A stretch of 64,000 nt of DNA from JAEULH01 sp963789785 (GTDB lineage Bacteria > Pseudomonadota > Alphaproteobacteria > Rhodospirillales > Defluviicoccaceae): positions 1 to 64,000 of the forward strand of contig CAWBNC010000051.1 in assembly GCA_963789785.1 (NCBI GenBank), written 5' to 3'. The stretch's first letter is position 1; each line of letters opens with the position of its first letter. The notes below the pieces were generated by a model. It worked only from the letters and a program-made list of their open reading frames with translations. It ran no database searches and was not told the origin of the DNA. Positions 30,334-39,316 of the stretch are shown here, piece after piece. The translations under genes and the position numbers were made by a program.

Positions 30334-30963
30334 ATGCCGGCCGACCGGCTGCTCATCGTCGGCCTGGGCAACCCCGGGCCGGCCTACGCCGGTAACCGGC
30401 ACAACATCGGCTTCATGGCGGTCGACGCCATCGCCGCGCGCCACCGCTTCGCCCCCTTCCGCGCCAAGTTTCGCGCCCACCTTGCCGACGGCGTGCTTGC
30501 CGGCCGGCCGGCGCTGCTGCTGAAGCCGATGACGTTTATGAATGAATCCGGCGCCGCGGTCGCCGCCGCGGCGTCCTTCTACAAGATCCCGCCGGGCGAC
30601 ATCGTTGTCTTCCACGACGAGATCGACCTCGTCGCCGGCAAGGTGCGGGTGAAGGTCGGCGGCGGTCATGCCGGCCACAACGGCTTGCGCAGCCTTCACG
30701 CCCACATCGGCCCGGACTACGACCGCGTCCGGCTCGGCGTCGGCCGGCCGCAGGGCAGGGGAGAGGTCGTCGATCATGTCCTCGATAACTTCGCCAAGGC
30801 GGACAAGGTCTGGCTTGAGCCGCTTCTCGAAGCGCTCGCGGAACACGCGCCGCTGCTCGCCGGCGGCAACGGCGAAGCCTTCATGAGCAAGGTCGCGCTC
30901 GCCCTGCGTCCCGCCAAAAAGGAACCGAAGGAATCGAAAGCGGGCGGCAACGATGGAATGTAA
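30334..30963 (+). CDS. pth: Peptidyl-tRNA hydrolase
   Basis: A 209-residue enzyme with LGNPG at 11-15, catalytic His23 in AGNRHNIGF, KPMTFMNESG and the VFHDEIDL and GGHAGHNGLRS motifs. It cleaves peptidyl-tRNA released from stalled ribosomes. The ATG at 30334 has GAGGAG just upstream. The C-terminus carries a Lys-rich extension (AKKEPKESKAGG). ychF follows by 15 bases. Confidence 0.95.
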   Translation: MPADRLLIVGLGNPGPAYAGNRHNIGFMAVDAIAARHRFAPFRAKFRAHLADGVLAGRPALLLKPMTFMNESGAAVAAAASFYKIPPGDIVVFHDEIDLVAGKVRVKVGGGHAGHNGLRSLHAHIGPDYDRVRLGVGRPQGRGEVVDHVLDNFAKADKVWLEPLLEALAEHAPLLAGGNGEAFMSKVALALRPAKKEPKESKAGGNDGM

Positions 30964-30978
30964 TCATGGGATCTAGCT

Positions 30979-32080
30979 GTGGGATTTAACTGCGGCATCG
31001 TCGGCCTGCCCAACGTCGGCAAGTCGACCCTGTTCAACGCCCTGACCGCGACCGCTGCCGCCGCGGCGGCAAATTTTCCTTTTTGCACAATCGAGCCCAA
31101 TGTCGGTCGGGTGCCGGTGCCCGATCCGCGGCTGGAGCGAATCGCCGCGGTATCAGCCTCTGCCAAGGTCATTCCGACCCAGCTCGAGTTCGTCGACATC
31201 GCCGGCCTCGTCGCCGGCGCCAGCCGCGGCGAGGGCCTCGGCAACCAGTTCCTCGCCCACATCCGCGAGGTCGACGCGATCATCCACGTCCTGCGCTGCT
31301 TCGCCGACGACAACGTCATCCACGTCGAAGGCGCCATCGATCCCATCCGCGACGCCGAAATCGTCGAGACCGAGCTGATGCTGGCCGACCTCGATAGCCT
31401 TGAGCGACGCATCACCGGGCTCGTCAAGCGCGCGCGCGGCAACGAGGCGGAGGCGAAGGCCGCGCTTGCCGTGGCCGAACGGGTGCTGGAAAAGCTCCAG
31501 GCCGGCGCGCCGGCGCGCGGCGTCGAGGTCTCCGACGAGGAGGCCAAGGCGTTCAGGTCGCTGCAGCTTCTCACGGCAAAGCCGGTGCTCTACGTCTGCA
31601 ATGTCGGCGAGGATGAGGCGGCCGACGGCAACGCCTGGACCGCGGCGGTCAATGCCAGGGCCGCGGAACGCGGCGCCGAAGTGGTCGTCGTATCGGCCGG
31701 GATCGAAGCCGAACTCGTCGGCCTGGCCGGCGCCGCCGACCGGCTCGCCTACCTGGAGAGCCTGGGCCTTGCCGAAACCGGGCTCGCCCGCGTCATTCGC
31801 GCCGGCTATCACCTGCTCGACCTGATCACCTTCTTCACCGCCGGGCCGAAGGAGTCGCGCGCCTGGACCGTGCGGCGCGGGGCGAAGGCGCCCGAGGCCG
31901 CCGGCGCCATCCACACCGACTTCCAGCGCGGCTTCATCCGCGCCGAGACCATGAGCTATGACGATCTGGTCGCGCTTCGGCAGCGAGCAGAAGGTCCGCG
32001 ACGCCGGGAAGATGCGCTCCGAGGGCCGCGACTACCTCGTGCGTGACGGCGACATCATGCTGTTCCGCTTCAACGTGTGA
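30979..32080 (+). CDS. ychF: Redox-regulated ATPase YchF (OBG family), one frameshift near 31978
   Basis: A ~366-residue protein. The P-loop GLPNVGKST is at 9-17, with PFCTIEPNVG and DIAGLV (G3). A coiled-coil insert (about 120-200) follows, and the TGS domain ends in RAETMSYDDLVAL. There the frame breaks. Removing the C at 31978 restores GSEQKVRDAGKMRSEGRDYL and the canonical end DGDIMLFRFNV at 32080. Such an essential-type, near-universal gene being intact apart from one base supports a sequencing error. It binds ATP more than GTP and interacts with ribosomes. Confidence 0.93.
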
Positions 32081-32095
32081 GAGGGCGGGAGACCG

Positions 32096-32929
32096 GTGCC
32101 CAGGATCGTGAGCGAGCCGGCCTGCCCGAGCGCGGGGCGGCTGGCCCTCGTCGACCAATGCGCCGGCAGGATCGCGGCGGACGGCGGCGACCTGGAAGAC
32201 TGGCTGCGTGCCTACGTACGAAATCATCGGGAGCGGTTTGCGTTCGATCTCGACATCATCGAGCGGTACACCGGAAAGGACGAGAATCTGCTTGAGGTGG
32301 GCTCGGTCCCCCTGGTCGTGACCCTCGCGCTGAAGGAACTCGGCCGCCGCGTTCAGGGAGTCGACATCGACCCCGGCCGGTTTTCCTCCGCGATTGCTGC
32401 GCACGATCTGGTTGTTCACGCCTGCAACATCGAGACGGACCGTCTGCCGCTCGCCAACGGCAGCTGCGATCTCGTCATATTCAACGAGATCTTCGAGCAC
32501 CTCCGCATCAACCCGATTTTTACATTGATGGAAATGCATCGCGTCCTGCGGCCCGAGGGCCGGCTCCTTGTCTCGACGCCTAATCTCCGGTCTTTTCGCG
32601 GGATCGTGAATTTCCTGTTCCATAACAGGTGCTTCTCATGCTCAGGCAACGTCTACGATGAGTATCAGAAACTCGAACGGCTGGGGCACATGGGTCATGT
32701 CCGCGAGTACACCACGAGGGAGGTGATCGAGTTCCTGACCAGGATCGGCTTTCGCGTCGAGAGCCTGATCTTTCGCGGCAAGTTCGCTGAACCTCTGGCG
32801 AAAGCCGGTATGCAAGTCTTCCCCCGACTTCGCCCCTTCGTGACCTACGTTGCCCGTCGCGCTGACGCGGGCGCTGACCGGGACGCGGGCACCGCCGCCC
32901 GGCTGGACCGAGACGCCGGCAGGGGCTAA
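32096..32929 (+). CDS. Class I SAM-dependent methyltransferase-like protein
   Basis: A 277-residue Methyltransf_11-like protein: motif II/III region VQGVDIDPGRFSS, the post-I acidic residue, DLVIFNEIFEHL (motif IV) and HRVLRPEGRLLVSTPN (motif V). Motif I reads LLEVGSVPLVV and lacks the usual GxG glycines, so cofactor binding may be altered. The C-terminus has Arg/Ala/Asp-rich tails after RPFVTYVARR. The GTG at 32096 follows ychF by 15 bases and gspE starts 9 bases later, so it may be transcribed with either. The substrate is unknown; similar proteins occur in polysaccharide loci. Confidence 0.7.
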   Translation: MPRIVSEPACPSAGRLALVDQCAGRIAADGGDLEDWLRAYVRNHRERFAFDLDIIERYTGKDENLLEVGSVPLVVTLALKELGRRVQGVDIDPGRFSSAIAAHDLVVHACNIETDRLPLANGSCDLVIFNEIFEHLRINPIFTLMEMHRVLRPEGRLLVSTPNLRSFRGIVNFLFHNRCFSCSGNVYDEYQKLERLGHMGHVREYTTREVIEFLTRIGFRVESLIFRGKFAEPLAKAGMQVFPRLRPFVTYVARRADAGADRDAGTAARLDRDAGRG

Positions 32930-32938
32930 AGTCCGCCG

Positions 32939-34684
32939 ATGGATCTTGGCTTCGAGACCTCCGGCGCGCGGATCCGTGACGATGATGTCGAGGACGCGGT
33001 CGCCGACGCGCTGATCCGCCGCGGCCGGCTGGACCAGGCGTCGCTGGATCGGGCGTTGCGCTTGCGCCGCGAGCGCGGTGAACGCGCGGAGCATCTTCAT
33101 ATTCTCCTGACCCAGCTCGGTCTCGTCGCCGAGGTCGACGTCGCCGAGGCGCTCGCCGAGGTTCTCGATCTGCCGCTGATCGCGATCGGCGACTTTCCCG
33201 AAGAACCCGCGCTCAACGGCGCGCTCAGCGCGCGCTTCCTCAAGGGCGCCCGGGTCATCCCGGTCAGCGAGACGGCGACGGGTCTTCTCCTCGCCATGGC
33301 CAATCCGCTCGACGCCTTCGCCCTCAAGGCCGTCGAAATCGCCGCCGGCAAGCCGGCGCGCGCCGGCGTCGCGTTGCCGGCCGATATCGAGCGCGCGTTC
33401 GAGCGCCTCTACGGCAGCGGCGGCACCGCCATCAGCCAGATCGTCGACGGCCTCGGCGAGGGCGAGATCGCCGAGCGCGACGAGGACGCCGAGCGCCTGA
33501 AGGACCAGGCGAGCGAGGCGCCGGTCATTCGGCTGGTCAACCTGCTGGTCACCCGCGCCGTCGAAGCGCGCGCCTCGGACATCCACATCGAGCCTTACGA
33601 GAACACCCTGCGCGTGCGCTACCGCATCGACGGCGTGCTGCACGAAGTCGAGACCCCGCCGGTCAAGCTGCGTTCGGCCATCGTCTCGCGGGTCAAGATC
33701 ATGGCCAAGCTCAATATCGCCGAACGCCGTCTGCCCCAGGACGGCCGGGTCAAACTGGCGATCCGCGGCAAAGAGGTCGACTTCCGCGTTTCGACCCTGC
33801 CGACGATGCACGGCGAAAGCGTCGTCCTGCGCATTCTCGACAAGGGCAGCGCGAAGTTCGAGTTTTCCGTACTCGGCTTCGAGGAGGACACGCTCGCCAC
33901 CTACCTCGACGTTCTCGAACGGCCGAACGGGATCCTGCTCGTCACCGGCCCGACCGGCAGCGGCAAGACGACGACGCTGTACACTTCGCTGCTGCGGCTG
34001 AATACGCCCGAGAAGAAGATCCTCACCGTCGAGGACCCCATCGAGTACCAGCTCGACGGGGTCAACCAGATCCAGGTCAAGCCGAAGATCGGCCTGACCT
34101 TCGCCAACGTGCTGCGCTCGATCCTCCGCCAGGATCCGGACATCATCATGATCGGCGAAATCCGCGATCTGGAAACGGCGCAGATCGCCGCCCAGTCGGC
34201 GCTGACCGGTCATCTCGTGCTCTCGACCTTGCATACGAACTCGGCCGCGGGAACGGTCACCCGCCTGCTCGACATGGGCCTCGAGGACTACCTTCTCGCC
34301 TCGACGGTCAACGGCATCACCGCCCAGCGCCTCGTTCGCCGCTTGTGTCCTCACTGCCGAACTTCGTCCCCGGCGCCGGCGGAACTCATTGCCGAACTGC
34401 GGCTCGAACGCTTCGCCGCGCCGGACGGGCCGATCCTGGTCTATCGCCCCGCCGGCTGCGATCGCTGCAACGGCACCGGCTACCACGGGCGCTCCGCGAT
34501 CGCCGAGATGCTGGTCATCAGCGAAGACATCCGCCGCATGACCCTGCGCAAGGCCAACTCCCGCGAGATCCAGCGCCAGGCCGTCGAGGCCGGTATGCGC
34601 ACCCTCTACGATGACGGGATGCGCAAGGCGTTGACAGGCCTGACCTCGATCGAGGAGGTCGTGCGGGTCACCCGGGAAACCTGA
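32939..34684 (+). CDS. gspE: Type II secretion ATPase GspE
   Basis: A 581-residue protein. The N-terminal domain (about 1-150) binds GspL. A central domain carries ASDIHIEPYE. The ATPase domain has Walker A GPTGSGKTT starting at about 337, the Asp box (EDPIEY), Walker B (DPDIIMIGEIRD) and the His box region (LSTLHTNSA). A zinc finger follows with CPHC and later CDRC. This cytoplasmic hexameric ATPase drives pseudopilus assembly. It leads the operon gspE-F-G-H-I-J-L-M and a GspC/N-like gene, all closely spaced or overlapping. Confidence 0.96.
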   Translation: MDLGFETSGARIRDDDVEDAVADALIRRGRLDQASLDRALRLRRERGERAEHLHILLTQLGLVAEVDVAEALAEVLDLPLIAIGDFPEEPALNGALSARFLKGARVIPVSETATGLLLAMANPLDAFALKAVEIAAGKPARAGVALPADIERAFERLYGSGGTAISQIVDGLGEGEIAERDEDAERLKDQASEAPVIRLVNLLVTRAVEARASDIHIEPYENTLRVRYRIDGVLHEVETPPVKLRSAIVSRVKIMAKLNIAERRLPQDGRVKLAIRGKEVDFRVSTLPTMHGESVVLRILDKGSAKFEFSVLGFEEDTLATYLDVLERPNGILLVTGPTGSGKTTTLYTSLLRLNTPEKKILTVEDPIEYQLDGVNQIQVKPKIGLTFANVLRSILRQDPDIIMIGEIRDLETAQIAAQSALTGHLVLSTLHTNSAAGTVTRLLDMGLEDYLLASTVNGITAQRLVRRLCPHCRTSSPAPAELIAELRLERFAAPDGPILVYRPAGCDRCNGTGYHGRSAIAEMLVISEDIRRMTLRKANSREIQRQAVEAGMRTLYDDGMRKALTGLTSIEEVVRVTRET

Positions 34685-34689
34685 CCGGA

Positions 34690-35910
34690 ATGCCGCTCTA
34701 TCGCTACAAGGCGGTCACCGATCCCGGCGATATTCTCGAAGGGGACATGGAAGCGCCCAATCGCGCGGCCGTTATCGATCATCTCCGTGCCCAGGGGTAT
34801 CTGCCGATCCGCGCCGACGAGGCCGCCGCGGGCGGGCTGCTCGCCCTCCTCAAGCGCGATATCGGCCGCCGCAGGGTCCTTTCGCACCGCGACAAGACAA
34901 TGATCATCCGCGAGACGGCGACCCTGCTGCGCGCGGGCCTGCCTGTCGACCAGACCCTCGACGTGCTGGTGAAATTCGCCGAGAAGCCGGCGGCGCGCGA
35001 TGTCCTCAAGCGGGTCGTCGACAAGGTCCGCGGCGGGACCGCGCTGGCCGATGCGATGGCCGCTCAGGGCGACACCTTCGACCGCTTCTCGATCGGCATG
35101 GTTCGCGCCGGCGAGGCCGGCGGCGCGCTCGATGTGGCGCTGACGCGAACCGCGGACTTCATGGAGCGCTCCCAGAAGGCCCGGCAGAGCTTCAAGTCGG
35201 CGCTGCTTTATCCGGCGATCCTGCTGCTTTCGGCGGTCGTCTCGATCGCGATCATGGTCACCGTCGTGATCCCCAACTTCCAGCAGATCTTCACCGACGC
35301 CGGCTTCGATCTGCCCTTGCCGACGCGGATCGTGATGGGCGCCGGAACCGCCGCACAGCGATTCTGGTGGTTGCCGCTGGTGCTCATCGCCGGTGCGGCC
35401 GCGATCATCTCGGCGCGCCGGCGCACGAGCGAAGGTCGCGTCGATCTGGCCCGGCGGCTGCTGCGCGTGCCGCTCATCGGCGATCTTCTGACCAAGGCCG
35501 AGGTCGCCCGGTTCGGCTTTACCTTGGGCATGCTGCTCGCCAACGGCGTGCCCCTGGTCGCCGCACTCGCGGTGGCGCGCGAGGCAGTCGACAACGCCGC
35601 CATCGCCGCCGCGGTGAGCGAGGTCGAAAAGCAGGTCAAGGAAGGCAAATCCTTCGCCGTGCCGCTGGCCGAGAGCGGGATGTTTCCGACGCTGGCGACG
35701 CATCTGGTGCGCATCGGCGAGGAAAGCGGCAAGCTGGAGGATATGCTCTTTCGCGTCGCCGACATCTACGACGGCGAAGTGCAGCGGGCGACGCAGCGGC
35801 TGCTGACGCTGCTGGTGCCGGTCCTCACCTTGGTCATGGCGGTGTTGATCGGCGGGATTATCATTTCAATACTGATGCCGATGTTGAGCATCAGCCAACT
35901 GGCATTCTAA
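34690..35910 (+). CDS. gspF: Type II secretion inner-membrane platform protein GspF
   Basis: A 406-residue protein with the two GspF repeats (around 70-195 and 275-400) and three membrane segments: SALLYPAILLLSAVVSIAIM, the middle WWLPLVLIAGAAAIIS and the C-terminal LVPVLTLVMAVLIGGIIISI. The VRAGEAGGAL and VRIGEESGKLE motifs are typical. It anchors GspE and the pseudopilus in the inner membrane. It starts 5 bases after gspE. Confidence 0.96.
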   Translation: MPLYRYKAVTDPGDILEGDMEAPNRAAVIDHLRAQGYLPIRADEAAAGGLLALLKRDIGRRRVLSHRDKTMIIRETATLLRAGLPVDQTLDVLVKFAEKPAARDVLKRVVDKVRGGTALADAMAAQGDTFDRFSIGMVRAGEAGGALDVALTRTADFMERSQKARQSFKSALLYPAILLLSAVVSIAIMVTVVIPNFQQIFTDAGFDLPLPTRIVMGAGTAAQRFWWLPLVLIAGAAAIISARRRTSEGRVDLARRLLRVPLIGDLLTKAEVARFGFTLGMLLANGVPLVAALAVAREAVDNAAIAAAVSEVEKQVKEGKSFAVPLAESGMFPTLATHLVRIGEESGKLEDMLFRVADIYDGEVQRATQRLLTLLVPVLTLVMAVLIGGIIISILMPMLSISQLAF

Positions 35911-35924
35911 GACAGGGAATTGCG

Positions 35925-36412
35925 ATGAGGCTGCGGGGAATGGCAACAAGGATTCTGGCTGGACTGGGGCAGCGGTGGCGAGAACGCGCGCGTGCGAGGC
36001 CTCGCGGCGAAGCCGGGTTTACCCTGCTCGAGGTGCTCGTCGTTCTCGTGATCCTCGGGCTCATCGCCGCGGTCATCGCCGGGCCGCAGGTGTTCAAGAT
36101 CCTCGGTACGGCCAAGAGCGAGACGGCGAAGATGCAGATCGAGCGGATCGGCGGCGCGCTCGATCTCTACCGTCTGGAGATCGGCCGCTACCCGAGCGAT
36201 CAGGAGGGCATTGCCGCCCTGGTCGAGCCGCCGGCCGGCGTGCCCAGATGGAACGGACCGTACCTGAAGAAGAAGGAGTCGTTGTCGATCCCTGGGGACA
36301 TGTTTACGTCTACCGGATGCCGGGCGAGCACGGCGAATACGATCTCTACACCCTTGGCTCGGACAACGCCGAGGGCGGCGAGGGCGAGTCCGCGGACGTG
36401 ACCAGCTGGTGA
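35925..36412 (+). CDS. gspG: Major pseudopilin GspG (frameshifted near 36278)
   Basis: A prepilin with a ~31-residue leader ending RGEAG, cleaved before FTLLEVLVVLVILGLIAAVI. It continues GPQVFKILGTAKSETAKMQI and the GspG-type YRLEIGRYPSDQEGIAALVE and GPYLKKKE. A frame change near 36278 joins VVVDPWGHVYVYR and the end DNAEGGEGESADVTSW. The joined length (~162) and the calcium-site region match GspG. It is the main subunit of the secretion pseudopilus. The stop overlaps the gspH start (GTGA). Confidence 0.92.
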
Positions 36413-36864
36413 CGGCGGACCGGCGAAGCGGGTTCACGCTGTTCGAGGTTCTGATCGTTATCGCGATCATGGGCGTTGTCGCCGCGGTCGTGGCGCCGAT
36501 GGTGTTCAGGGGCTTCTCCGGCGCGCAGAGCCGGGCGGCGGCCCTCGAAATAGCGGCCGCGCTGCGCCAGGCGCGCGGCGCAGCCGTCGCGGATAACGCG
36601 GATGTCGCGGTCGTCTTCGACCTCGGCCGCAACGCCTACGTCGTCGATCGGGCGAAGCCCAAGGTTCTGGCCGGCAACCTTCGCCTTGCCTTCTACGGCG
36701 CGCAAGGCGAGCAGGTAGCGGCGGACATGGGCGGCATTCGCTTCTTTTCCGACGGCAGCGCCACCGGCGGGCAGGTTACCGTGGGCGACGGGAAGACGCG
36801 TTACAATGTGGATGTCGATTGGCTTACCGGGCGCATTACGGTCGCTGCGACGCCGGCTTCGTGA
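36409..36864 (+). CDS. gspH: Minor pseudopilin GspH
   Basis: A 151-residue protein with a short prepilin leader and cleavage site RRSG before FTLFEVLIVIAIMGVVAAVV, then a GspH-type beta domain (RGAAVADNADVAVVFDLGRN, GGIRFFSDGSATGGQVTV). The GTG start at 36409 overlaps the gspG stop. The gene is followed by a tandem repeat instead of the usual direct overlap with gspI. Confidence 0.88.
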   Translation: MTADRRSGFTLFEVLIVIAIMGVVAAVVAPMVFRGFSGAQSRAAALEIAAALRQARGAAVADNADVAVVFDLGRNAYVVDRAKPKVLAGNLRLAFYGAQGEQVAADMGGIRFFSDGSATGGQVTVGDGKTRYNVDVDWLTGRITVAATPAS

Positions 36865-36881
36865 GCGCCGCGCCGGCGTTG

Positions 36882-37085
36882 GATCAACCTGCTTTCGGAT
36901 GGGATCATCCGAAAACAGAAAGTTGATCGGTTACAAGAAGATCGAGCATCTTATCTGCGCCGATCCGGGCACAGGATGCTCTAGATCAACCTGCTTTCGG
37001 ATGGGATCATCCGAAAACAGAAAGTTGATCGGTTACAAGAAGATCGAGCATCTCATCTGCGCCGATCCGGGCACAGGATGCTCTA
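36882..37085. repeat. Two tandem 102-bp copies of a palindromic extragenic element
   Basis: Copy 1 spans 36882-36983 and copy 2 36984-37085; they differ at one position (TTATC versus TCATC). Each copy holds two inverted repeats. One is a long hairpin with outer arms GATCAAC/GTTGATC and inner arms TTTCGGATG/CATCCGAAA. The other has arms GAGCATC/GATGCTC spaced by about 25 bases. GAGCAT...ATGCTC-bordered extragenic palindromes are common in alphaproteobacteria. The unit length is 34 codons, so both copies stay open in the gspI frame. Confidence 0.85.
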
Positions 37086-37489
37086 GGGGCGGCTTTACCC
37101 TGCTTGAAGTGCTCATTGCCTTCACCGTGCTGGCGCTGTTGATGACCGTGCTGCTGCGCATCTTTTCGGACGGCTTTCGCGGCATGACCGCTGCGGAAGG
37201 GAAGGCGATGGCGACTCTGCACGCGCAGACGGCGCTGGCCAGCGTCGGCGCCGACATCCCGCTTGCGGAGGGCGAATGGTCGGGCGTGTACGACGACGGC
37301 TTCCGCTGGCGGGTTGTGATCGAGCCGTATGAAGAACCCGGGATGATCGTCCCGCCGCGCACGTTCATCGCCTATCGGGTCGTTGCCGCCGTCGAAGGCC
37401 GGCATGCGGGCGGCGTCACCCTGTCGAGCCTACGCCTCGCCGGCGCCAGTCCGCTGCAGCCGAGTGAGGACACCGACGTTGCGCAGTAG
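37001..37489 (+). CDS. gspI: Minor pseudopilin GspI, start lying inside the repeat
   Basis: The prepilin core SRGGFTLLEVLIAFTVLALL begins right after the second repeat, followed by a GspI domain (FSDGFRGMTAAEGKAMATLH, then GVYDDGFRWRVVIEPYE). The only in-frame ATG near the core is at 37001, within repeat copy 2, giving a 31-residue leader MGSSENRKLIGYKKIEHLIC... before the cleavage site. The identical ATG in copy 1 (36899) would give a longer leader. The native start was probably lost or displaced by the element. Its end overlaps gspJ. Confidence 0.82.
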   Translation: MGSSENRKLIGYKKIEHLICADPGTGCSRGGFTLLEVLIAFTVLALLMTVLLRIFSDGFRGMTAAEGKAMATLHAQTALASVGADIPLAEGEWSGVYDDGFRWRVVIEPYEEPGMIVPPRTFIAYRVVAAVEGRHAGGVTLSSLRLAGASPLQPSEDTDVAQ

Positions 37490-38159
37490 CGCCGGCTTCA
37501 CCCTGCTTGAACTGCTCGTCGCGCTGACGGTACTCGGCGTGCTGATGGTTCTGATGTTCGGCGGCCTCCGCTTCGGCGCCCGGGTCTGGGAGAGCGGCGA
37601 TGCCAGCCTGCGCGGCCTTAGCGAGATGCAGACCGCGGCCGGGTTCATCCGCCGCGAGATATCCCAGGCGACGCCCGTGAGCGCACCGCGCGAGGACGGC
37701 GACACAGGCGCCGCCGCGCCTCTGTTTCGCGGAACCCCCGATGCCCTGCGTCTCGTCGGCCCGCCGCCGTCGCAGCTTCTCCCCGGCGGCCTCTACGAGA
37801 CGGTCATCGGTATCGAGGACGGCGTCGGCGCCGCGGGCAACAGCGGCCGCCGGCTGAGCGTCTGGTGGCGGCCGCTGCCGCGCGGCGTCGGTAACGCTGC
37901 CGCCGGTCAGCCGCCGGCGACGCCGATCGACGCCGACCCGCGGACGCGGCAGGTCGTTCTGCTCGACGGTGTCGCCGATCTCCGGCTCAGCTACTTCGGC
38001 CAGGGCGAGGATGTCAATGAACTGCCACAATGGCATGATCGTTGGGACACCATGCTGTCGCCGCCGAGCCTGGTATCGGTGCAGATTGCCTTCATGCCCG
38101 GCGACAGGCGCTCCTGGCCGCAGCTCGTTGTCGCGCCGGTGGCGACACTGTCGGACTGA
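37464..38159 (+). CDS. gspJ: Minor pseudopilin GspJ
   Basis: A ~231-residue prepilin: a short leader, then SSAGFTLLELLVALTVLGVL and a large periplasmic domain (RREISQATPVSAP, RLVGPPPSQLLPGGLYETVI, a WWRPLPRG loop, RLSYFGQGEDVNELPQWHDR). The size and C-terminal pattern fit GspJ. The GTG at 37464 overlaps gspI; a TTG at 37479 would give a shorter leader. The stop overlaps the next start (TGATG). Confidence 0.88.
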   Translation: MRTPTLRSSAGFTLLELLVALTVLGVLMVLMFGGLRFGARVWESGDASLRGLSEMQTAAGFIRREISQATPVSAPREDGDTGAAAPLFRGTPDALRLVGPPPSQLLPGGLYETVIGIEDGVGAAGNSGRRLSVWWRPLPRGVGNAAAGQPPATPIDADPRTRQVVLLDGVADLRLSYFGQGEDVNELPQWHDRWDTMLSPPSLVSVQIAFMPGDRRSWPQLVVAPVATLSD

Positions 38160-39316
38160 TGTGGGAGACTGAGGCCATGGCCGCCGCCCGCGCGCCCGCC
38201 CTGACCAGCCTGCTCACCGATCGCGTCGGCGCGCCGGTGCATGCGCTGCTGGGCTGGTGGCTGGGGGAGCTGCGGGCCATGGTGCCGGCGCCCTTGCTGC
38301 GGCTTTTCCGGGCGCGCGCCGACCTCGTCCTGTTCGATGTAAGCGAGGGGTCCGTTCTCTTGCGCCGCGTTCGTGCGAACAATGAGGACGAGATCGGTCG
38401 GATTGTTCTCGACGGCAACGACGCGGCAACCCGCCGCGAGCAGTTCAACGCCTTCGCCGACCGGCTCGGCGGGGCGAAGAAACAGGTCGTCGTCCGCCTG
38501 CCGCCCGACAGAGTGCTGCGCAAGGTGCTGGATCTGCCGGCCGCGGCGCGGGAGAACCTGGGCGAGATCCTGACCTTCGAGATGGACCGGACGACGCCGT
38601 TCGCTCCCGACGAGGTCTATTTCACCTACCGGATCCTGGATCTGGCGCGACAGAGCAAGCGCCTGAGCGTGGAACTGCTGATCCTGCCGCGATCGAGCGC
38701 CGACCCGGCGATCGAGCTGGTTCGCTCCTGGGGTCTGAGCGTCGATCGGCTGGAGGTGCAGACCGGGGGACCGCGGGCGGCGGCCGCCCCCGGCGGGGTC
38801 GTCGATTTCCTTCCAGCGGCGGGGGAAGCGCAGTCGCTGCCGCGGCGGCGGCCGTTGACGGTGCTGCTGGCGGTCACGGCGCTCGCGCTGCTCGTCGCGG
38901 CCCTTTATCTGCCGCTGCAACGGCAGAATGAGGTCATCCAAACCCTGCGCTCGGAAGTCGCCGGCGCCAAGCGGAAGGCCGACGCCGACCGGCGCCAGCG
39001 CGAGGAGCGCGAGCAGGCGATCAGCCAGAGCAACTTCATCATCGAGCGCAAGTTGCGCCGTCCGGCGTTCGTCGACGTTCTCGATGAACTGACGGCGCTG
39101 CTGCCCGACAAGACCTGGCTGATCCGCGTCCGCTACTACGGTGACGAGCTGCAGGCCTTTGGCAATTCTCCGACCGCGTCCGCGCTCGTTGGCCTGCTTG
39201 AAGACTCGCCGATGTTCACCAATACCCAGTTCCGCGCGCCGGTGACCCGCGATCCGCGCCTCGGGGTCGAGCGCTTCCACATCGGCACCCGGGTCGCCGA
39301 CCGGGGTGAGCCATGA
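38159..39316 (+). CDS. gspL: Type II secretion GspL-type protein (PilN-domain)
   Basis: A ~385-residue bitopic protein. The cytoplasmic part (about 1-225) has an actin-like GspL fold (RADLVLFDVSEGSVLLRRV, FEMDRTTPFAPDEVYFTYRI). One membrane segment follows (LTVLLAVTALALLVAALYL), then a coiled coil (LRSEVAGAKRKADADRRQRE) and a PilN-type periplasmic domain. It links GspE to the inner-membrane platform. The ATG at 38159 is coupled to gspJ by TGATG; another ATG lies 18 bases on. There is no separate gspK here; gspK is at 57174. Confidence 0.8.
   Translation: MWETEAMAAARAPALTSLLTDRVGAPVHALLGWWLGELRAMVPAPLLRLFRARADLVLFDVSEGSVLLRRVRANNEDEIGRIVLDGNDAATRREQFNAFADRLGGAKKQVVVRLPPDRVLRKVLDLPAAARENLGEILTFEMDRTTPFAPDEVYFTYRILDLARQSKRLSVELLILPRSSADPAIELVRSWGLSVDRLEVQTGGPRAAAAPGGVVDFLPAAGEAQSLPRRRPLTVLLAVTALALLVAALYLPLQRQNEVIQTLRSEVAGAKRKADADRRQREEREQAISQSNFIIERKLRRPAFVDVLDELTALLPDKTWLIRVRYYGDELQAFGNSPTASALVGLLEDSPMFTNTQFRAPVTRDPRLGVERFHIGTRVADRGEP

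Noticed and set aside
36806..37000. A longer gspI or separate gene starting in the gspH 3' end
   Set aside because: The extra N-terminal sequence is the translated repeat plus a shadow of gspH; the prepilin core begins only at about 37085.
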